This document shows, in pieces, positions 18,751-27,261 of a stretch of DNA of 64,000 nucleotides. Numbering within the stretch: position 1 is the stretch's first letter; each line of letters starts with the position of its first letter. This DNA comes from Occultella aeris (lineage in GTDB: Bacteria; Actinomycetota; Actinomycetes; Actinomycetales; Beutenbergiaceae). The notes beneath the pieces are model-generated. The model was not told where the DNA came from and ran no database searches. It worked only from the letters and a program-made list of their open reading frames with translations. The position numbers were made by a program, and so were the translations under genes. The stretch lies in contig NZ_CACRYJ010000042.1 of NCBI RefSeq assembly GCF_902703175.1, positions 36,554-100,553 of the forward strand, written 5' to 3'.

Positions 18751-19953
18751 CTAGCGGGCCATGAGTTCGGCGGCCTCGACGGTCCAGGCCAGAGCCTGGT
18801 CGCTGAGGGTGATGCCGAGCCCGGGGCGATCGGGAACAACCATCCGCCCGTCGCGGATCTCGAGGCGTTCGTTGAAGAGCGGGTCCAGCCACTCGAAGTG
18901 CTCGACCCATGGTTCGCGCGGATAGGCGGCCGCGAGATGGAGATGGATCTCCATGGCGAAATGGGGAGCGAGGTCGAGTCCGCTCAGGTCGGCGAGCGTG
19001 GCCAGACGCAGGAACGGGGTGATGCCGCCGACACGTGGGGCATCCGGTTGGAGGATGTCGCAGGCGCGGGCATCGATCAGGGCACGGTGCTCGCTGACGC
19101 TCGAGAGCATCTCGCCGGTGGCGATAGGCGTATCGAGGGCAGCCGCGAGGGCGGCGTGGCCCTGCGCGTCGTAGGCGTCCAGGGGTTCCTCGATCCAAGT
19201 GAGGGAGAACTCCTCCAGTCGCCGACCCATGCGCAGCGCCGTGGCGCGATCCCACTGTTGGTTGGCGTCGACCATGAGCGGAACGTCGGGGCCGAGGTAT
19301 TCACGTATCGCCTGTACCCGGCCAAGGTCCTCGCGGGTGTCCGGCAGGCCGACCTTCAGCTTGATGCCGCCGATCCCGGACGCGAGTGCGCGCGAGGCGT
19401 TCTCCTGGACCTCGGCGATGGAACTGTGCAGGAAGCCGCCCGAGGTGTTGTACGTGCGAACCGAGTCGCGGTACGCGCCCAGCAACTTGGCCAGAGGCAG
19501 CGAAGCGCGCTTCGCCTTGAGGTCCCACAATGCGATGTCGAGCGCGGCGATCGCCTGGGTTGCGAGGCCGCTGCGCCCGACCGAGGCGCCTGCCCAGAGC
19601 GCCTTCTCGTACAGGCGTCCGATGTCATTGGGGTCCTCACCGAGCAGGCAGTCGGCGACCTCGCGGGCATGCGCGTACTGTGCCGGCCCGCCGGCCCGCT
19701 TGGAGTAGCTGAAGCCGATGCCCCCATGGCCCGAACTGCTGCGGATCTCGGCGAACAGCATCATGATCTCGGTCATCGGCCGTTGGCGCCCGGTGAAGAC
19801 CTTCGCGTCGCTGATCGGCTGTGCCAGCGGGAGCCGCACGGAGGAGAGCCGGACCCACTCGATCCGTTCGCCCGACCCGCTCGCTACCTGCGGCGCCTCG
19901 GGCGCGGTGGCGGGTGTGGCTGTCACGGCGATCGGTCGCTCCCCTCGATCCAT
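18751..19953 (-). CDS. Enolase-superfamily sugar-acid dehydratase, talarate/galactarate type
   Basis: A 400-residue member of the mandelate racemase group. It has the general base KLK at 198-200 (GIKLKVG), metal ligands around D229 in LMVDANQQW, E255/E256 in WIEEPLD, E281 in GEMLSS, and the second base H331 in APHFAMEIHLHLAAAYP. The segment EPWVEHFEWLDPLFNE near 347 is characteristic of L-talarate/galactarate dehydratases. It would dehydrate an aldarate to a 2-keto-3-deoxy acid. ATG 19953 follows GAGAGGA with a good spacer and lies 42 bases after the expected transcript start. The upstream GTG 19986 is too close to that start. Confidence 0.8.
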   Translation of the reverse strand: MDRGERPIAVTATPATAPEAPQVASGSGERIEWVRLSSVRLPLAQPISDAKVFTGRQRPMTEIMMLFAEIRSSSGHGGIGFSYSKRAGGPAQYAHAREVADCLLGEDPNDIGRLYEKALWAGASVGRSGLATQAIAALDIALWDLKAKRASLPLAKLLGAYRDSVRTYNTSGGFLHSSIAEVQENASRALASGIGGIKLKVGLPDTREDLGRVQAIREYLGPDVPLMVDANQQWDRATALRMGRRLEEFSLTWIEEPLDAYDAQGHAALAAALDTPIATGEMLSSVSEHRALIDARACDILQPDAPRVGGITPFLRLATLADLSGLDLAPHFAMEIHLHLAAAYPREPWVEHFEWLDPLFNERLEIRDGRMVVPDRPGLGITLSDQALAWTVEAAELMAR

Positions 19954-20001
19954 GGCGGTGGGTCCTCTCGGTTGCTGGTGGGTCACGCGAGCGGCAATGT
20001 C

Positions 20002-20030
20002 ATCATATAAATATGGAAGTCATCGTACAA
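20002..20030 (-). promoter_or_regulatory. Promoter of the dehydratase-GntR operon with direct repeats
   Basis: On the minus strand TTGTAC (20030-20025) and TATGAT (20007-20002) are separated by exactly 17 bases, a near-consensus housekeeping promoter. The hexamer GATGAC occurs inside the spacer and again just after the -10, a possible operator for the GntR protein. The stretch is strikingly AT-rich for this genome. The following 180 bases (20031-20211) hold no recognisable gene. Confidence 0.6.
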
Positions 20031-20211
20031 GGGATCGCCGACCGTGCCCGTGCGGAGCAGGGTGACCGGATTGATCGGCGCCGTGACCCATCACTGAGCC
20101 CGTCGCTGTGGGCGGACCCTCCACACCACGCATCACAGGGGCGGTAGCCAGGGTCACCTCGGACACGGTCCTCGCCGATCAGCATGCGGGTGCGCGGCAT
20201 CGGCGCGACTG

Positions 20212-21504
20212 TCAGAGCCGGCCGGCGGCCTTGAGCGCGAGGTAGGTGTCCGCGAGGGCGGGAGCCAGGTCCTCGGGCAGGCGTTCGACCACCTCGGCGC
20301 CGACGCGGCGCATCCGGGTGGCGACGGCGCGACGCTCGAGCTCGCCGCGTTCGGCGGCAGCGGCGTCGAACAGGTCCGCGGAGGACTCCCGGGCCTGGCG
20401 GAGCAGGTCGGTGTCGGGGTCCGTGGCGGAGGCAAGGACCACCTGGTGGTCCTTGGACAGCGCCGCGACCACGGGCGCCAGGCCGGAGTCGATGGCGCCC
20501 GGCTCGAGCGCGGTGAGGAGCACCACGAGCGAACGCTGGGAGAGCCGGTCCCGGATGACCTGGGTGACGGCGGTCCAGTCCGGCTCCACCAGGGCGGGGT
20601 GCACCGGGGCGAGGGCATCGGCCATCTTCGCCATGATCGCCGGGCCATGGGTGCCGCTCACCCGGGCTCGTACGGCGCGGTCGATGGCTACCAGCTCCAC
20701 CCGGTCGCCGGCCTTGGAGGCGAGGGCCGCGAGGAGCAGGGCGGCCTCGATGCTGGCGTCCAACCGGGGCGCCTCGCCGAGTCGCACTGCCGAGAGGCGG
20801 GACAGGTCCAGCACCATGAACACGCGACGGTCCCGTTCGGGGCGCCAGGTCCGCACCACGACGTCGGCCCGGCGGGCGGTCGCCCGCCAGTCGATGGCCC
20901 GGACGTCGTCGCCGATGACGTACTCGCGCAGCGAGTCGAACTCGGTGCCGGGTCCGCGGACGTTGACGGCCGAGCGCCCGTCCATCTCCCGCAGCCGCGC
21001 CAGGCGCGAGGGCAGGTGCCGCCGGGACCGGAACTCCGGAAGCACCCGCAGGTGCCCGGGCACAGTGATCGAGGCCTGCCGCGCGGCCAGCCCGAGCGGG
21101 CCGGTGGAGCGCACGGTGACAAGGTCCGCCTGCAGGTCGCCACGGCGGGTGGGTAGCAGGGGCGTCCGGGTCCGGCGGGCTTCCCCGGCCGGGATGGTCA
21201 CCCGGTGCCGGTTCGGGCCGTTGCCCGCCGTCGGCTGCCAGGCGTCACGGATCAGCGCCCGCATCGTTCGCCCGGACGGGTTCGTGACCGTCAGCACCGA
21301 CTCCGCCGGCTCGGTCAACCGAACCGAGCCGAGTGCGCGCCGCTCGATCTCCAGCGCCCGGGGCGGTGCCGCGAGGACCAGGTCGACGACCGCGAGCAGC
21401 ACGACCAGGCCGAACCAGGTCAGCACCGTGCCCAGTTCGGGCAGCAGCAGGACCGGGATCAGGCCCAGCGCCAGCAGCGCGACCGTGCGGACGGAGATCG
21501 CCAT
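20212..21504 (-). CDS. DUF58 domain protein
   Basis: A 430-residue protein. Two membrane helices lie at about 5-50, a beta-rich middle follows, and the DUF58 core shows GPGTEFDSLREYVIGDDVRAIDW near 205 with a vWA-like domain after it (VFMVLDLSRLSAVRLG near 245). DUF58 proteins regularly accompany MoxR ATPases and are thought to act with them in assembling or maturing envelope proteins. ATG 21504 overlaps the moxR stop by one base (TGATG). It is the last gene of the leftward operon beginning at 26480. Confidence 0.88.
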   Translation of the reverse strand: MAISVRTVALLALGLIPVLLLPELGTVLTWFGLVVLLAVVDLVLAAPPRALEIERRALGSVRLTEPAESVLTVTNPSGRTMRALIRDAWQPTAGNGPNRHRVTIPAGEARRTRTPLLPTRRGDLQADLVTVRSTGPLGLAARQASITVPGHLRVLPEFRSRRHLPSRLARLREMDGRSAVNVRGPGTEFDSLREYVIGDDVRAIDWRATARRADVVVRTWRPERDRRVFMVLDLSRLSAVRLGEAPRLDASIEAALLLAALASKAGDRVELVAIDRAVRARVSGTHGPAIMAKMADALAPVHPALVEPDWTAVTQVIRDRLSQRSLVVLLTALEPGAIDSGLAPVVAALSKDHQVVLASATDPDTDLLRQARESSADLFDAAAAERGELERRAVATRMRRVGAEVVERLPEDLAPALADTYLALKAAGRL

Positions 21505-23327
21505 CAGCGTGGTACCGGGACCGACCCCAGGATCCCGTCGAGGACGGTCTCCGCGCTGACGCCCTCGAGCTCGGCCTCGGCCCGCAGCTGCACGCGGTGC
21601 CGCAGGGTCGGGTGCGCGAGCGACTTCACGTCGTCCGGGGTGACGAACGTGCGGCCGGACAGCCACGCCCACGCGCGGGAGGTGGCCAGCAGCGCCGTCG
21701 CACCACGGGGGGAGACTCCCAGCGAGAGGGACGGGGAGGTCCGCGTAGCCCGGCAGATGTCGACGATGTAGGCAAGTACCTCCGGCCCCACCTGCACCTT
21801 CGCGACCTCCTCGCGGGCGGCCTCCAGGTCGTCGGCGTCGGCCACCTCGGTGACACCCGCGGCCTTGAGGTCGCGGGGGTCGAAGGCGTGCGCGTGCCGG
21901 TTGATGATCTCGATCTCCTCGCCGCGCCCCGGCAGCGGCAGGATCAACTTGAGCAGGAAGCGGTCCAGCTGTGCCTCGGGCAGCGGGTAGGTGCCCTCGT
22001 ACTCGACGGGGTTCTGGGTGGCGATCACCACGAACGGGTCCGGCAGTGGCCTCGGGTCGCCGTCCACCGTGACCTGTCGTTCCTCCATCGCCTCGAGTAG
22101 GGAGGCCTGGGTCTTCGGCGGGGTCCGGTTGATCTCGTCAGCCAGCATCAGGTTCGTGAACACCGGGCCCTCCCGGAAGGAGAACTCGGCGGTGCGCGCA
22201 TCGTAGATCAGCGAACCGGTGATGTCACCGGGCATCAGGTCAGGCGTGAACTGGACCCGCTTCATCTCGAGGTCCAGGGCCGCACCGAGGGTTCGGGTGA
22301 GGAGCGTCTTGGCGACCCCGGGCACGCCTTCGAGCAGCACGTGGCCGCGGCACAGCAGCGCGATGACGAGACCGGTGACGGCAGCCTCCTGGCCGACCAC
22401 CGACTTCGCGACCTCCGCACGCACGCCCGCGAGCTTCGTACGGGCGGGGGACTCGACCATCGGTTCGGCTACCGGTGCGGGTGCACCTGGCTGCTGCGCC
22501 GGCTCACCGTAGCCAGGGGCCTGGACCGGGACGGCATGCTCGGGCGCGCCCTGGTAGCCGGCGTTCGGCCCGTACTGGGCGGGGGGCTGGCCCTGACCCG
22601 GCACGGCGGCGTACTGCCCTTGACCCTGCTGATAGGCCTGGCCGGCTTGCACCGACTGCGCGTAGCCGGCACCGGCCAGCACCTGGCCGGACTCGTCGTA
22701 GCCCGGGTTCGTCTGTGCTTGGCCGGCCTGGCCGTAGCCGGGCGTCTGGCCGTACTGTCCGGGCGCCTGGCTCGCGTGCCCGTAGCCCGGGTTCGCCTGT
22801 GCCTGGTTGGCTTGGCCGTAGCCCGGGATCGCCTGCGCCTGGCTGGCCTGGCCGTAGCCGAGCGCCTGGCCGTACTGGCCGGGTGCCTGGCTCGCCTGGC
22901 CGTACTGGCCGGGTGCCTGGCTCGCCTGGCCGTAGCCGGGCGGCTGCGTCGGCTGCGCGAGCTCGTGCTGCGCGGGCTCCTCCGGAGCGGGCTCCTGCGG
23001 CGCCTCGACGGCCGGATCACCGCTCGCGGCCGCTTCCGCGGAAGCGTCGGAACCGGTCCCGGCCACGGCCGTCGCTGCCTCCGCCCGTTCGCGGGCGGCT
23101 TGCAGGTCCTCCCGCGAGACGACCTGCGTCGCGTCGGCCACCTGGCCGCCGGAACGCGCTGAGACAGAGGATTCCGGCTGAGTCAGTGCCTCAGAACCCG
23201 CTACCTCGGGCGCAATCCTCTGCCTCGACCCGGCGGGCGCTTCCGCGGAACCGTCGACCGCCGCGTCGATGGGGTCGGGTGCCTCGCTGGGCGGAGTTGG
23301 TTCGTTCGGCCCGGTGGGGTTGCTCAT
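21504..23327 (-). CDS. MoxR-family AAA+ ATPase with long low-complexity N-terminus
   Basis: A 607-residue protein, against 320-350 for ordinary MoxR proteins. Residues 1-125 are acidic and Ala/Glu/Pro-rich, and 129-285 are a Gln/Gly/Tyr/Pro-rich tract with repeated GYGQASQ and APGQYGQ units. The AAA+ module starts at about 295: Walker A GVPGVAKT at 334-341, Walker B LMLADEIN near 393, sensor 1 ATQNP near 430 and SPRGATALL in the lid. It is an ATP-driven chaperone-like partner of the DUF58 and vWA-type proteins. ATG 23327 overlaps the DUF4350 stop (ATGA). Confidence 0.9.
   Translation of the reverse strand: MSNPTGPNEPTPPSEAPDPIDAAVDGSAEAPAGSRQRIAPEVAGSEALTQPESSVSARSGGQVADATQVVSREDLQAARERAEAATAVAGTGSDASAEAAASGDPAVEAPQEPAPEEPAQHELAQPTQPPGYGQASQAPGQYGQASQAPGQYGQALGYGQASQAQAIPGYGQANQAQANPGYGHASQAPGQYGQTPGYGQAGQAQTNPGYDESGQVLAGAGYAQSVQAGQAYQQGQGQYAAVPGQGQPPAQYGPNAGYQGAPEHAVPVQAPGYGEPAQQPGAPAPVAEPMVESPARTKLAGVRAEVAKSVVGQEAAVTGLVIALLCRGHVLLEGVPGVAKTLLTRTLGAALDLEMKRVQFTPDLMPGDITGSLIYDARTAEFSFREGPVFTNLMLADEINRTPPKTQASLLEAMEERQVTVDGDPRPLPDPFVVIATQNPVEYEGTYPLPEAQLDRFLLKLILPLPGRGEEIEIINRHAHAFDPRDLKAAGVTEVADADDLEAAREEVAKVQVGPEVLAYIVDICRATRTSPSLSLGVSPRGATALLATSRAWAWLSGRTFVTPDDVKSLAHPTLRHRVQLRAEAELEGVSAETVLDGILGSVPVPR
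22488..22943 (-). repeat. Repeat tract coding for GYGQ-rich segment of MoxR
   Basis: Degenerate tandem copies of a unit of about 30 bp, for example ctggcctggccgtagcc alternating with tactgtccgggcgcctgg-like strings. They code for residues 129-280 of the MoxR protein. Confidence 0.75.
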
Positions 23328-24553
23328 GCGCGATGAACCTCGCTTTCCATGGTGTCCAGGGCTTGGGTGAGGGCGACGAGAGATGCGTCGTCGGTCGGTG
23401 GTGGTCCGTACAGGAGGTGTTCGAGCTCGTCCGGACTTCGGCCGGTGGCCCGGACCAGCGAATCGATGACCTGGTCGGGGTTGGCGGACGTGGGGAGCCC
23501 GATCCGGGCGCCGACCCGCGCGAGGGTCCCGGCCCGCAGTGCCGCGCCGGCGTGGGCGTGCGCGCCGGCGCGCCGGTACAGCCGGCCGCGCCCGCGGGTG
23601 GTCTCGGCGGCGCGGACCACGACCGGCAGCGGCTCGACGACGACCCGCCCGAGGCGGCGGCCGCGCCAGATCACGACGGCCAGCGCCACGACGAGGAGCT
23701 GGTAGACGACGGCGTCGGGCAGGAAGAACGTCTGCGGGGCGGTCGCCCCACCGTCGTCCAGCGTGAAGGGGTCGTTCGGGTCCGGGACGTACCAGAGCAA
23801 CTGCTCGTGCTGGCCGAGGGCTCGCAGTACGAGGGCGGCGTTGCCCTCCAGGGCGAGCCCTTCGTTCGAGGCAGGGAACCCGTTCGGCAGCGCGCGCCAG
23901 GTTCGGCCCTCCTCCTGCCAGACGGCGTAGGCGCCGGCCCCGTCCTCGAACGGGAAGCAGATCTCGACACGGCTGAGGCCGCTGATCCCGGGCCCGGCCG
24001 TGTCGATGGTGCCCGCGGCCTCGGCGTCCGGGTCGGTGCACTCGGCCGAGCGTGCTGCCTGGGTCCCGCCGGACTCGACCTGGACGGCCCAGGTCAGATC
24101 CTCGAAGGAGGCGTACCCGAGCCCGAGCAGGACCACGTCGGCCTGGGTGTCGGCGAGCGCGGTCATCTGGTCCGAGTTCAGCTCGTCGGCTCCGACGATC
24201 ACGAGCGTGGTGTCCGCCGCGTCCTGCGCGAGCACCGCCGACGTCCGGGTCGCGAGCGTGACGTCGACGCCGTGTTCGCCGAGGATCTGCGCGGCGGCCC
24301 GGGCCCCCTCGGGGGCGGGGTTGTTCGGAGCCAGCGGGATGTCGGAGCGGGACTGCCCGCCGCGGCCGAGTGCCACGGCCGCGAGGATCAGGACCACCAC
24401 GGCGACCACGATGACGATCACGGTGCGCCGGTTCGTCCGTTCGGGAGCGGAGTCGGCGGGCTCCGGCGCGTCCACGCGCCGGCCCCGCGCGACGATCGAA
24501 GGTCCCGGCGCGCCCGCGGCGGGGGCGCCCGGGTCCGTGGTCGTGCCGCTCAT
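23324..24553 (-). CDS. DUF4350 domain membrane protein
   Basis: A 409-residue protein. Residues 1-40 are Pro/Ala-rich, one membrane helix lies at about 43-62, and an extracytoplasmic DUF4350 domain follows (EGARAAAQILGEHGVDVTL near 82, TLVIVGADELNSDQM near 116). A second helix near 285-302 precedes an arginine-rich cytoplasmic tail with DNA-binding-like ATGRSPDEL. Members occur beside MoxR and DUF58 in actinobacteria; their role is unknown. It overlaps the genes on both sides by 4 bases. Confidence 0.8.
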   Translation of the reverse strand: MSGTTTDPGAPAAGAPGPSIVARGRRVDAPEPADSAPERTNRRTVIVIVVAVVVLILAAVALGRGGQSRSDIPLAPNNPAPEGARAAAQILGEHGVDVTLATRTSAVLAQDAADTTLVIVGADELNSDQMTALADTQADVVLLGLGYASFEDLTWAVQVESGGTQAARSAECTDPDAEAAGTIDTAGPGISGLSRVEICFPFEDGAGAYAVWQEEGRTWRALPNGFPASNEGLALEGNAALVLRALGQHEQLLWYVPDPNDPFTLDDGGATAPQTFFLPDAVVYQLLVVALAVVIWRGRRLGRVVVEPLPVVVRAAETTRGRGRLYRRAGAHAHAGAALRAGTLARVGARIGLPTSANPDQVIDSLVRATGRSPDELEHLLYGPPPTDDASLVALTQALDTMESEVHRA

Positions 24554-25254
24554 CGGGCCGCCGCCCAGGCGTCGGTGGCACCGGTGGCGGAGGCCCTGGT
24601 CGGCTTGGTGGCCGCGACCGTCCGATCCACCTCACGCAGCCAGGCGTCCTCTCGCTCGGTCGGCGCGACGTGGCCGTAGCAGACCTGGTCGAACAGGTCC
24701 GCGGCTCGGTGCAGGTCCTCGGCGCAGCTCGGCAGGCGCTCGGAGGCGGCGGCTGCGGCCTCACGTGCGGTCCGGCCGAGCCGGTCCTCGAGGATGGTCC
24801 GTTCGTCCAGGGACCGCACGATCGCCCGGAACCGTTCCAGCACGGCCAGCGCGTGGTCACCGGCGGCGGCCGCGGCGTCCGCCGCGGCGCGCAGCGCCTT
24901 GGCGTCGCGGCTGTCCCCGTCGAGCACATCGAAGCTGCCGCGTTCCGCCGAACGCAACCTCCGCCGTCGGACCGGCCCGCCGACGAGCAGCACGACGGCA
25001 ACGATCACGCCGATGACGAGCAGGATCAGCAACGGCAGGAAGATCGGCCCGAGCGCCGAGTTGGCGGAGGTGATCGCCTCCCACAGGTCGCCCAGCCAGC
25101 CCAGGAATCGGTCCCACAGGCTCGGCTGATCGTTGTAGATCGCCTTGGCGAGCTCGGCCTCGGCCCAGTCCCGGGCCTCGTCCGCCGATGGGTCGAGCGG
25201 GACCTCGCGCGGGAGAATCGCCAGTCGGTCCCCCGCCGCCGGCGCTGCCGTCAT
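24550..25254 (-). CDS. DUF4129 domain membrane protein
   Basis: A 234-residue protein. It has an N-terminal segment with PLDPSADEARDWAEAELAKAIYN, one membrane helix at about 69-90 (LPLLILLVIGVIVAVVLLV), and a C-terminal DUF4129 domain with DHALAVLERFRAIVRSLDER and the terminal APTEREDAW motif. DUF4129 is common in MoxR operons and transglutaminase proteins. ATG 25254 overlaps the upstream stop (ATGA); longer frames upstream lie antisense or out of phase inside the neighbour. Confidence 0.8.
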   Translation of the reverse strand: MTAAPAAGDRLAILPREVPLDPSADEARDWAEAELAKAIYNDQPSLWDRFLGWLGDLWEAITSANSALGPIFLPLLILLVIGVIVAVVLLVGGPVRRRRLRSAERGSFDVLDGDSRDAKALRAAADAAAAAGDHALAVLERFRAIVRSLDERTILEDRLGRTAREAAAAASERLPSCAEDLHRAADLFDQVCYGHVAPTEREDAWLREVDRTVAATKPTRASATGATDAWAAAR

Positions 25255-26480
25255 GGTGCCTGCGCCGCCGCGGCGAGGTCCACGTCCAGGGCCTCGGTGC
25301 GGATCCGGATGTCGATGTACAGCAGTGCCACGACCGCGGCGAGGAACGGCGTGGTCAGGGCGGACGCGATCACGCCGCCGACGAGCGTGAGGATGGTCGT
25401 GAGGGTGCCGAATCCGCCGATCGCCTGCCCGATCAGTTGCAGTGGGTAGGTGATGACCTGGGCGAGGATCCCGATCAGGATCGTCGTGAGCAGGTAGATG
25501 CCGAACACCCGCCAGAACGTCGGGAGGGTGAGTCGCCAGGACCGCTTCAGCGCGGCGAAGACGCCGGACCGCTCGAGGACCAGTACCGGCGTCGCCAGCA
25601 CCGTGACGGTGACGACGAACGCCAGTGCCGCGATGAGCCCAAGCACCCCGAGGATCCCCGCGACGGCGATCACGCTGAGCGATCCGGACGCGGCCGCCAG
25701 CACGATGATGCCGACGAACACGAAGCTCACCAGCGCCACCAGCACCAGGATCATGAGCGTGAGCAGCAGCAGGCGTCCGATCTGCGGCTTGACCGCCTGC
25801 CACACGTCGGCGAGGCTCATCTTCCGGCCGATCACCGACTGGCTCACCGAGTGGATCAGCACCCCGGTCAGGACGGTCGAGACCACGAACGAGAGCAGCC
25901 CGGACACCCCGGTGGCGAGCAGTTGCGACTGCAGCGTTGCGGTGATGTCGTCGAGGGCCTCGGTGTCGGACACCGTCGGGTCGAAGTTGCCGAGCGTCTC
26001 GTTCAGCTGCTCGAACGTGCCCCAGGTGGCGATCGCCTGGATCACCCCGAGCACCGCGACCACGATGGCCGCGAGCACGAACATCACGGTGGGGTTGGCC
26101 CGGATCGAGCGGAACGCGCCGTCATAGATCTCGCCGAGGGTGAGCGGCCGCAGCGGGATGATGCCCGGCTGCGGCGCCGGGCCCAGCGGGGTCATGTTCG
26201 CGCTCGGATCGACCGGCCCGTACTGGCCGTAGGAGCCCGACGGCGCAGGTCCGGCCGGTCCGGGCGGTGGCGCGCCGTACTGGCCGGGTTGGTTCGGGGG
26301 CTGCCCTTGTGGGTAGCCGCCCGGCTGGCCCTGCGGGTAGCCACCGGGCTGTCCCTGGTCATACCCGCCGGGCTGCCCCGGTGTGGTGCCGTAGCCGCCG
26401 GGGGCGACATCGCCCCAGCCCGTCGGCCCGGTCCCGTTCGGGTCCTGCCGGGGCGGTGTGGGCTCTCCACGCTCGGTCAT
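25251..26480 (-). CDS. Membrane protein with Gly/Gln/Pro repeats (GPDPase membrane-domain-like)
   Basis: A 409-residue protein. Residues 25-95 hold GGYPQGQP-type repeats and look disordered. The C-terminal 300 residues carry about six long hydrophobic segments, preceded by PLRPLTLGEIYDGAFRSIRANP. That lead motif occurs in the membrane domain family found with glycerophosphodiester phosphodiesterases (DUF7544-like). It is the first gene of the leftward operon; GGAGAAAG upstream of ATG 26480 can serve as the ribosome site. Its function is unknown. It shares a low-complexity N-terminus with the MoxR protein of the same operon. Confidence 0.75.
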   Translation of the reverse strand: MTERGEPTPPRQDPNGTGPTGWGDVAPGGYGTTPGQPGGYDQGQPGGYPQGQPGGYPQGQPPNQPGQYGAPPPGPAGPAPSGSYGQYGPVDPSANMTPLGPAPQPGIIPLRPLTLGEIYDGAFRSIRANPTVMFVLAAIVVAVLGVIQAIATWGTFEQLNETLGNFDPTVSDTEALDDITATLQSQLLATGVSGLLSFVVSTVLTGVLIHSVSQSVIGRKMSLADVWQAVKPQIGRLLLLTLMILVLVALVSFVFVGIIVLAAASGSLSVIAVAGILGVLGLIAALAFVVTVTVLATPVLVLERSGVFAALKRSWRLTLPTFWRVFGIYLLTTILIGILAQVITYPLQLIGQAIGGFGTLTTILTLVGGVIASALTTPFLAAVVALLYIDIRIRTEALDVDLAAAAQAP

Positions 26481-26577
26481 GGGATGGTCTTTCTCCTTCG
26501 TCGGCGGTGCGCCGTGTTCATCTTTGCATGAGCGTGGTCAGGCACCCTCCTCGCGCGAAGGTGTCACGATAGGGCGC

Positions 26578-27261
26578 ATGAATGCACGTGTGCTCGTGGT
26601 CGATGATGACGCCGCCCTCTCGGAGATGATCGGGATCGTCCTGCAGTCGGAGAACTTCGAGGCCTCCTTCTGCGCCGATGGTGCGAAGGCGGTGGACGCG
26701 TTCCGCACCGTGGAGCCGGATCTGGTGCTGCTGGACCTGATGCTGCCCGGAATGGACGGCATCGAGATCTGCCGGCGGATCCGCGCCGAGTCCGGCGTGC
26801 CGATCGTCATGCTGACCGCCAAGAGCGACACCACCGACGTGGTCAAGGGCCTGGAGGCCGGCGCCGACGACTACATCGCGAAGCCGTTCAAGCCCACCGA
26901 GCTCGTCGCCCGGATCCGCGCGCGGCTGCGCCAGGGCGAGACGCAGGGCACCGAGCAGCTGCTGATCGCCGACCTGGCCATCGACGTGCCCGGGCACCGG
27001 GTCACGCGTGAGGGTGACGCCATCAACCTCACCCCGCTCGAGTTCGACCTGATCGTGGCGCTGGCTCGTAAGCCGTGGCAGGTGTTCTCCCGCGAGGTGC
27101 TGCTCGAGCAGGTCTGGGGCTACCGGCACCAGGCGGACACCCGACTCGTCAACGTGCACGTCCAGCGGCTGCGCGCCAAGGTCGAGAAGGATCCGGAGAA
27201 CCCGGAGGTCGTGGTGACCGTTCGCGGCGTCGGATACCGGGCCGGCGCCCCCGTGCGATGA
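26578..27261 (+). CDS. mtrA: Two-component response regulator MtrA
   Basis: A 227-residue OmpR-family regulator. The receiver domain (1-115) has the acidic cluster DDD at 9-11, the phospho-acceptor D53 in LVLLDLMLPG, T-A-K near 81-83 and the K of YIAKPFKPTEL near 103. The winged-helix domain (about 130-225) has NLTPLEFDLIVALARKP and ADTRLVNVHVQRLRAKVE. MtrA governs cell division and wall-hydrolase genes in actinobacteria. A CACGAT hexamer 7 bases before ATG 26578 may be its -10. It overlaps mtrB by ATGA. Confidence 0.95.
   Translation: MNARVLVVDDDAALSEMIGIVLQSENFEASFCADGAKAVDAFRTVEPDLVLLDLMLPGMDGIEICRRIRAESGVPIVMLTAKSDTTDVVKGLEAGADDYIAKPFKPTELVARIRARLRQGETQGTEQLLIADLAIDVPGHRVTREGDAINLTPLEFDLIVALARKPWQVFSREVLLEQVWGYRHQADTRLVNVHVQRLRAKVEKDPENPEVVVTVRGVGYRAGAPVR

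Noticed and set aside
22488-22943. Possible CRISPR or satellite array
   Set aside because: The repeats are degenerate, in frame and lie inside the MoxR coding sequence.
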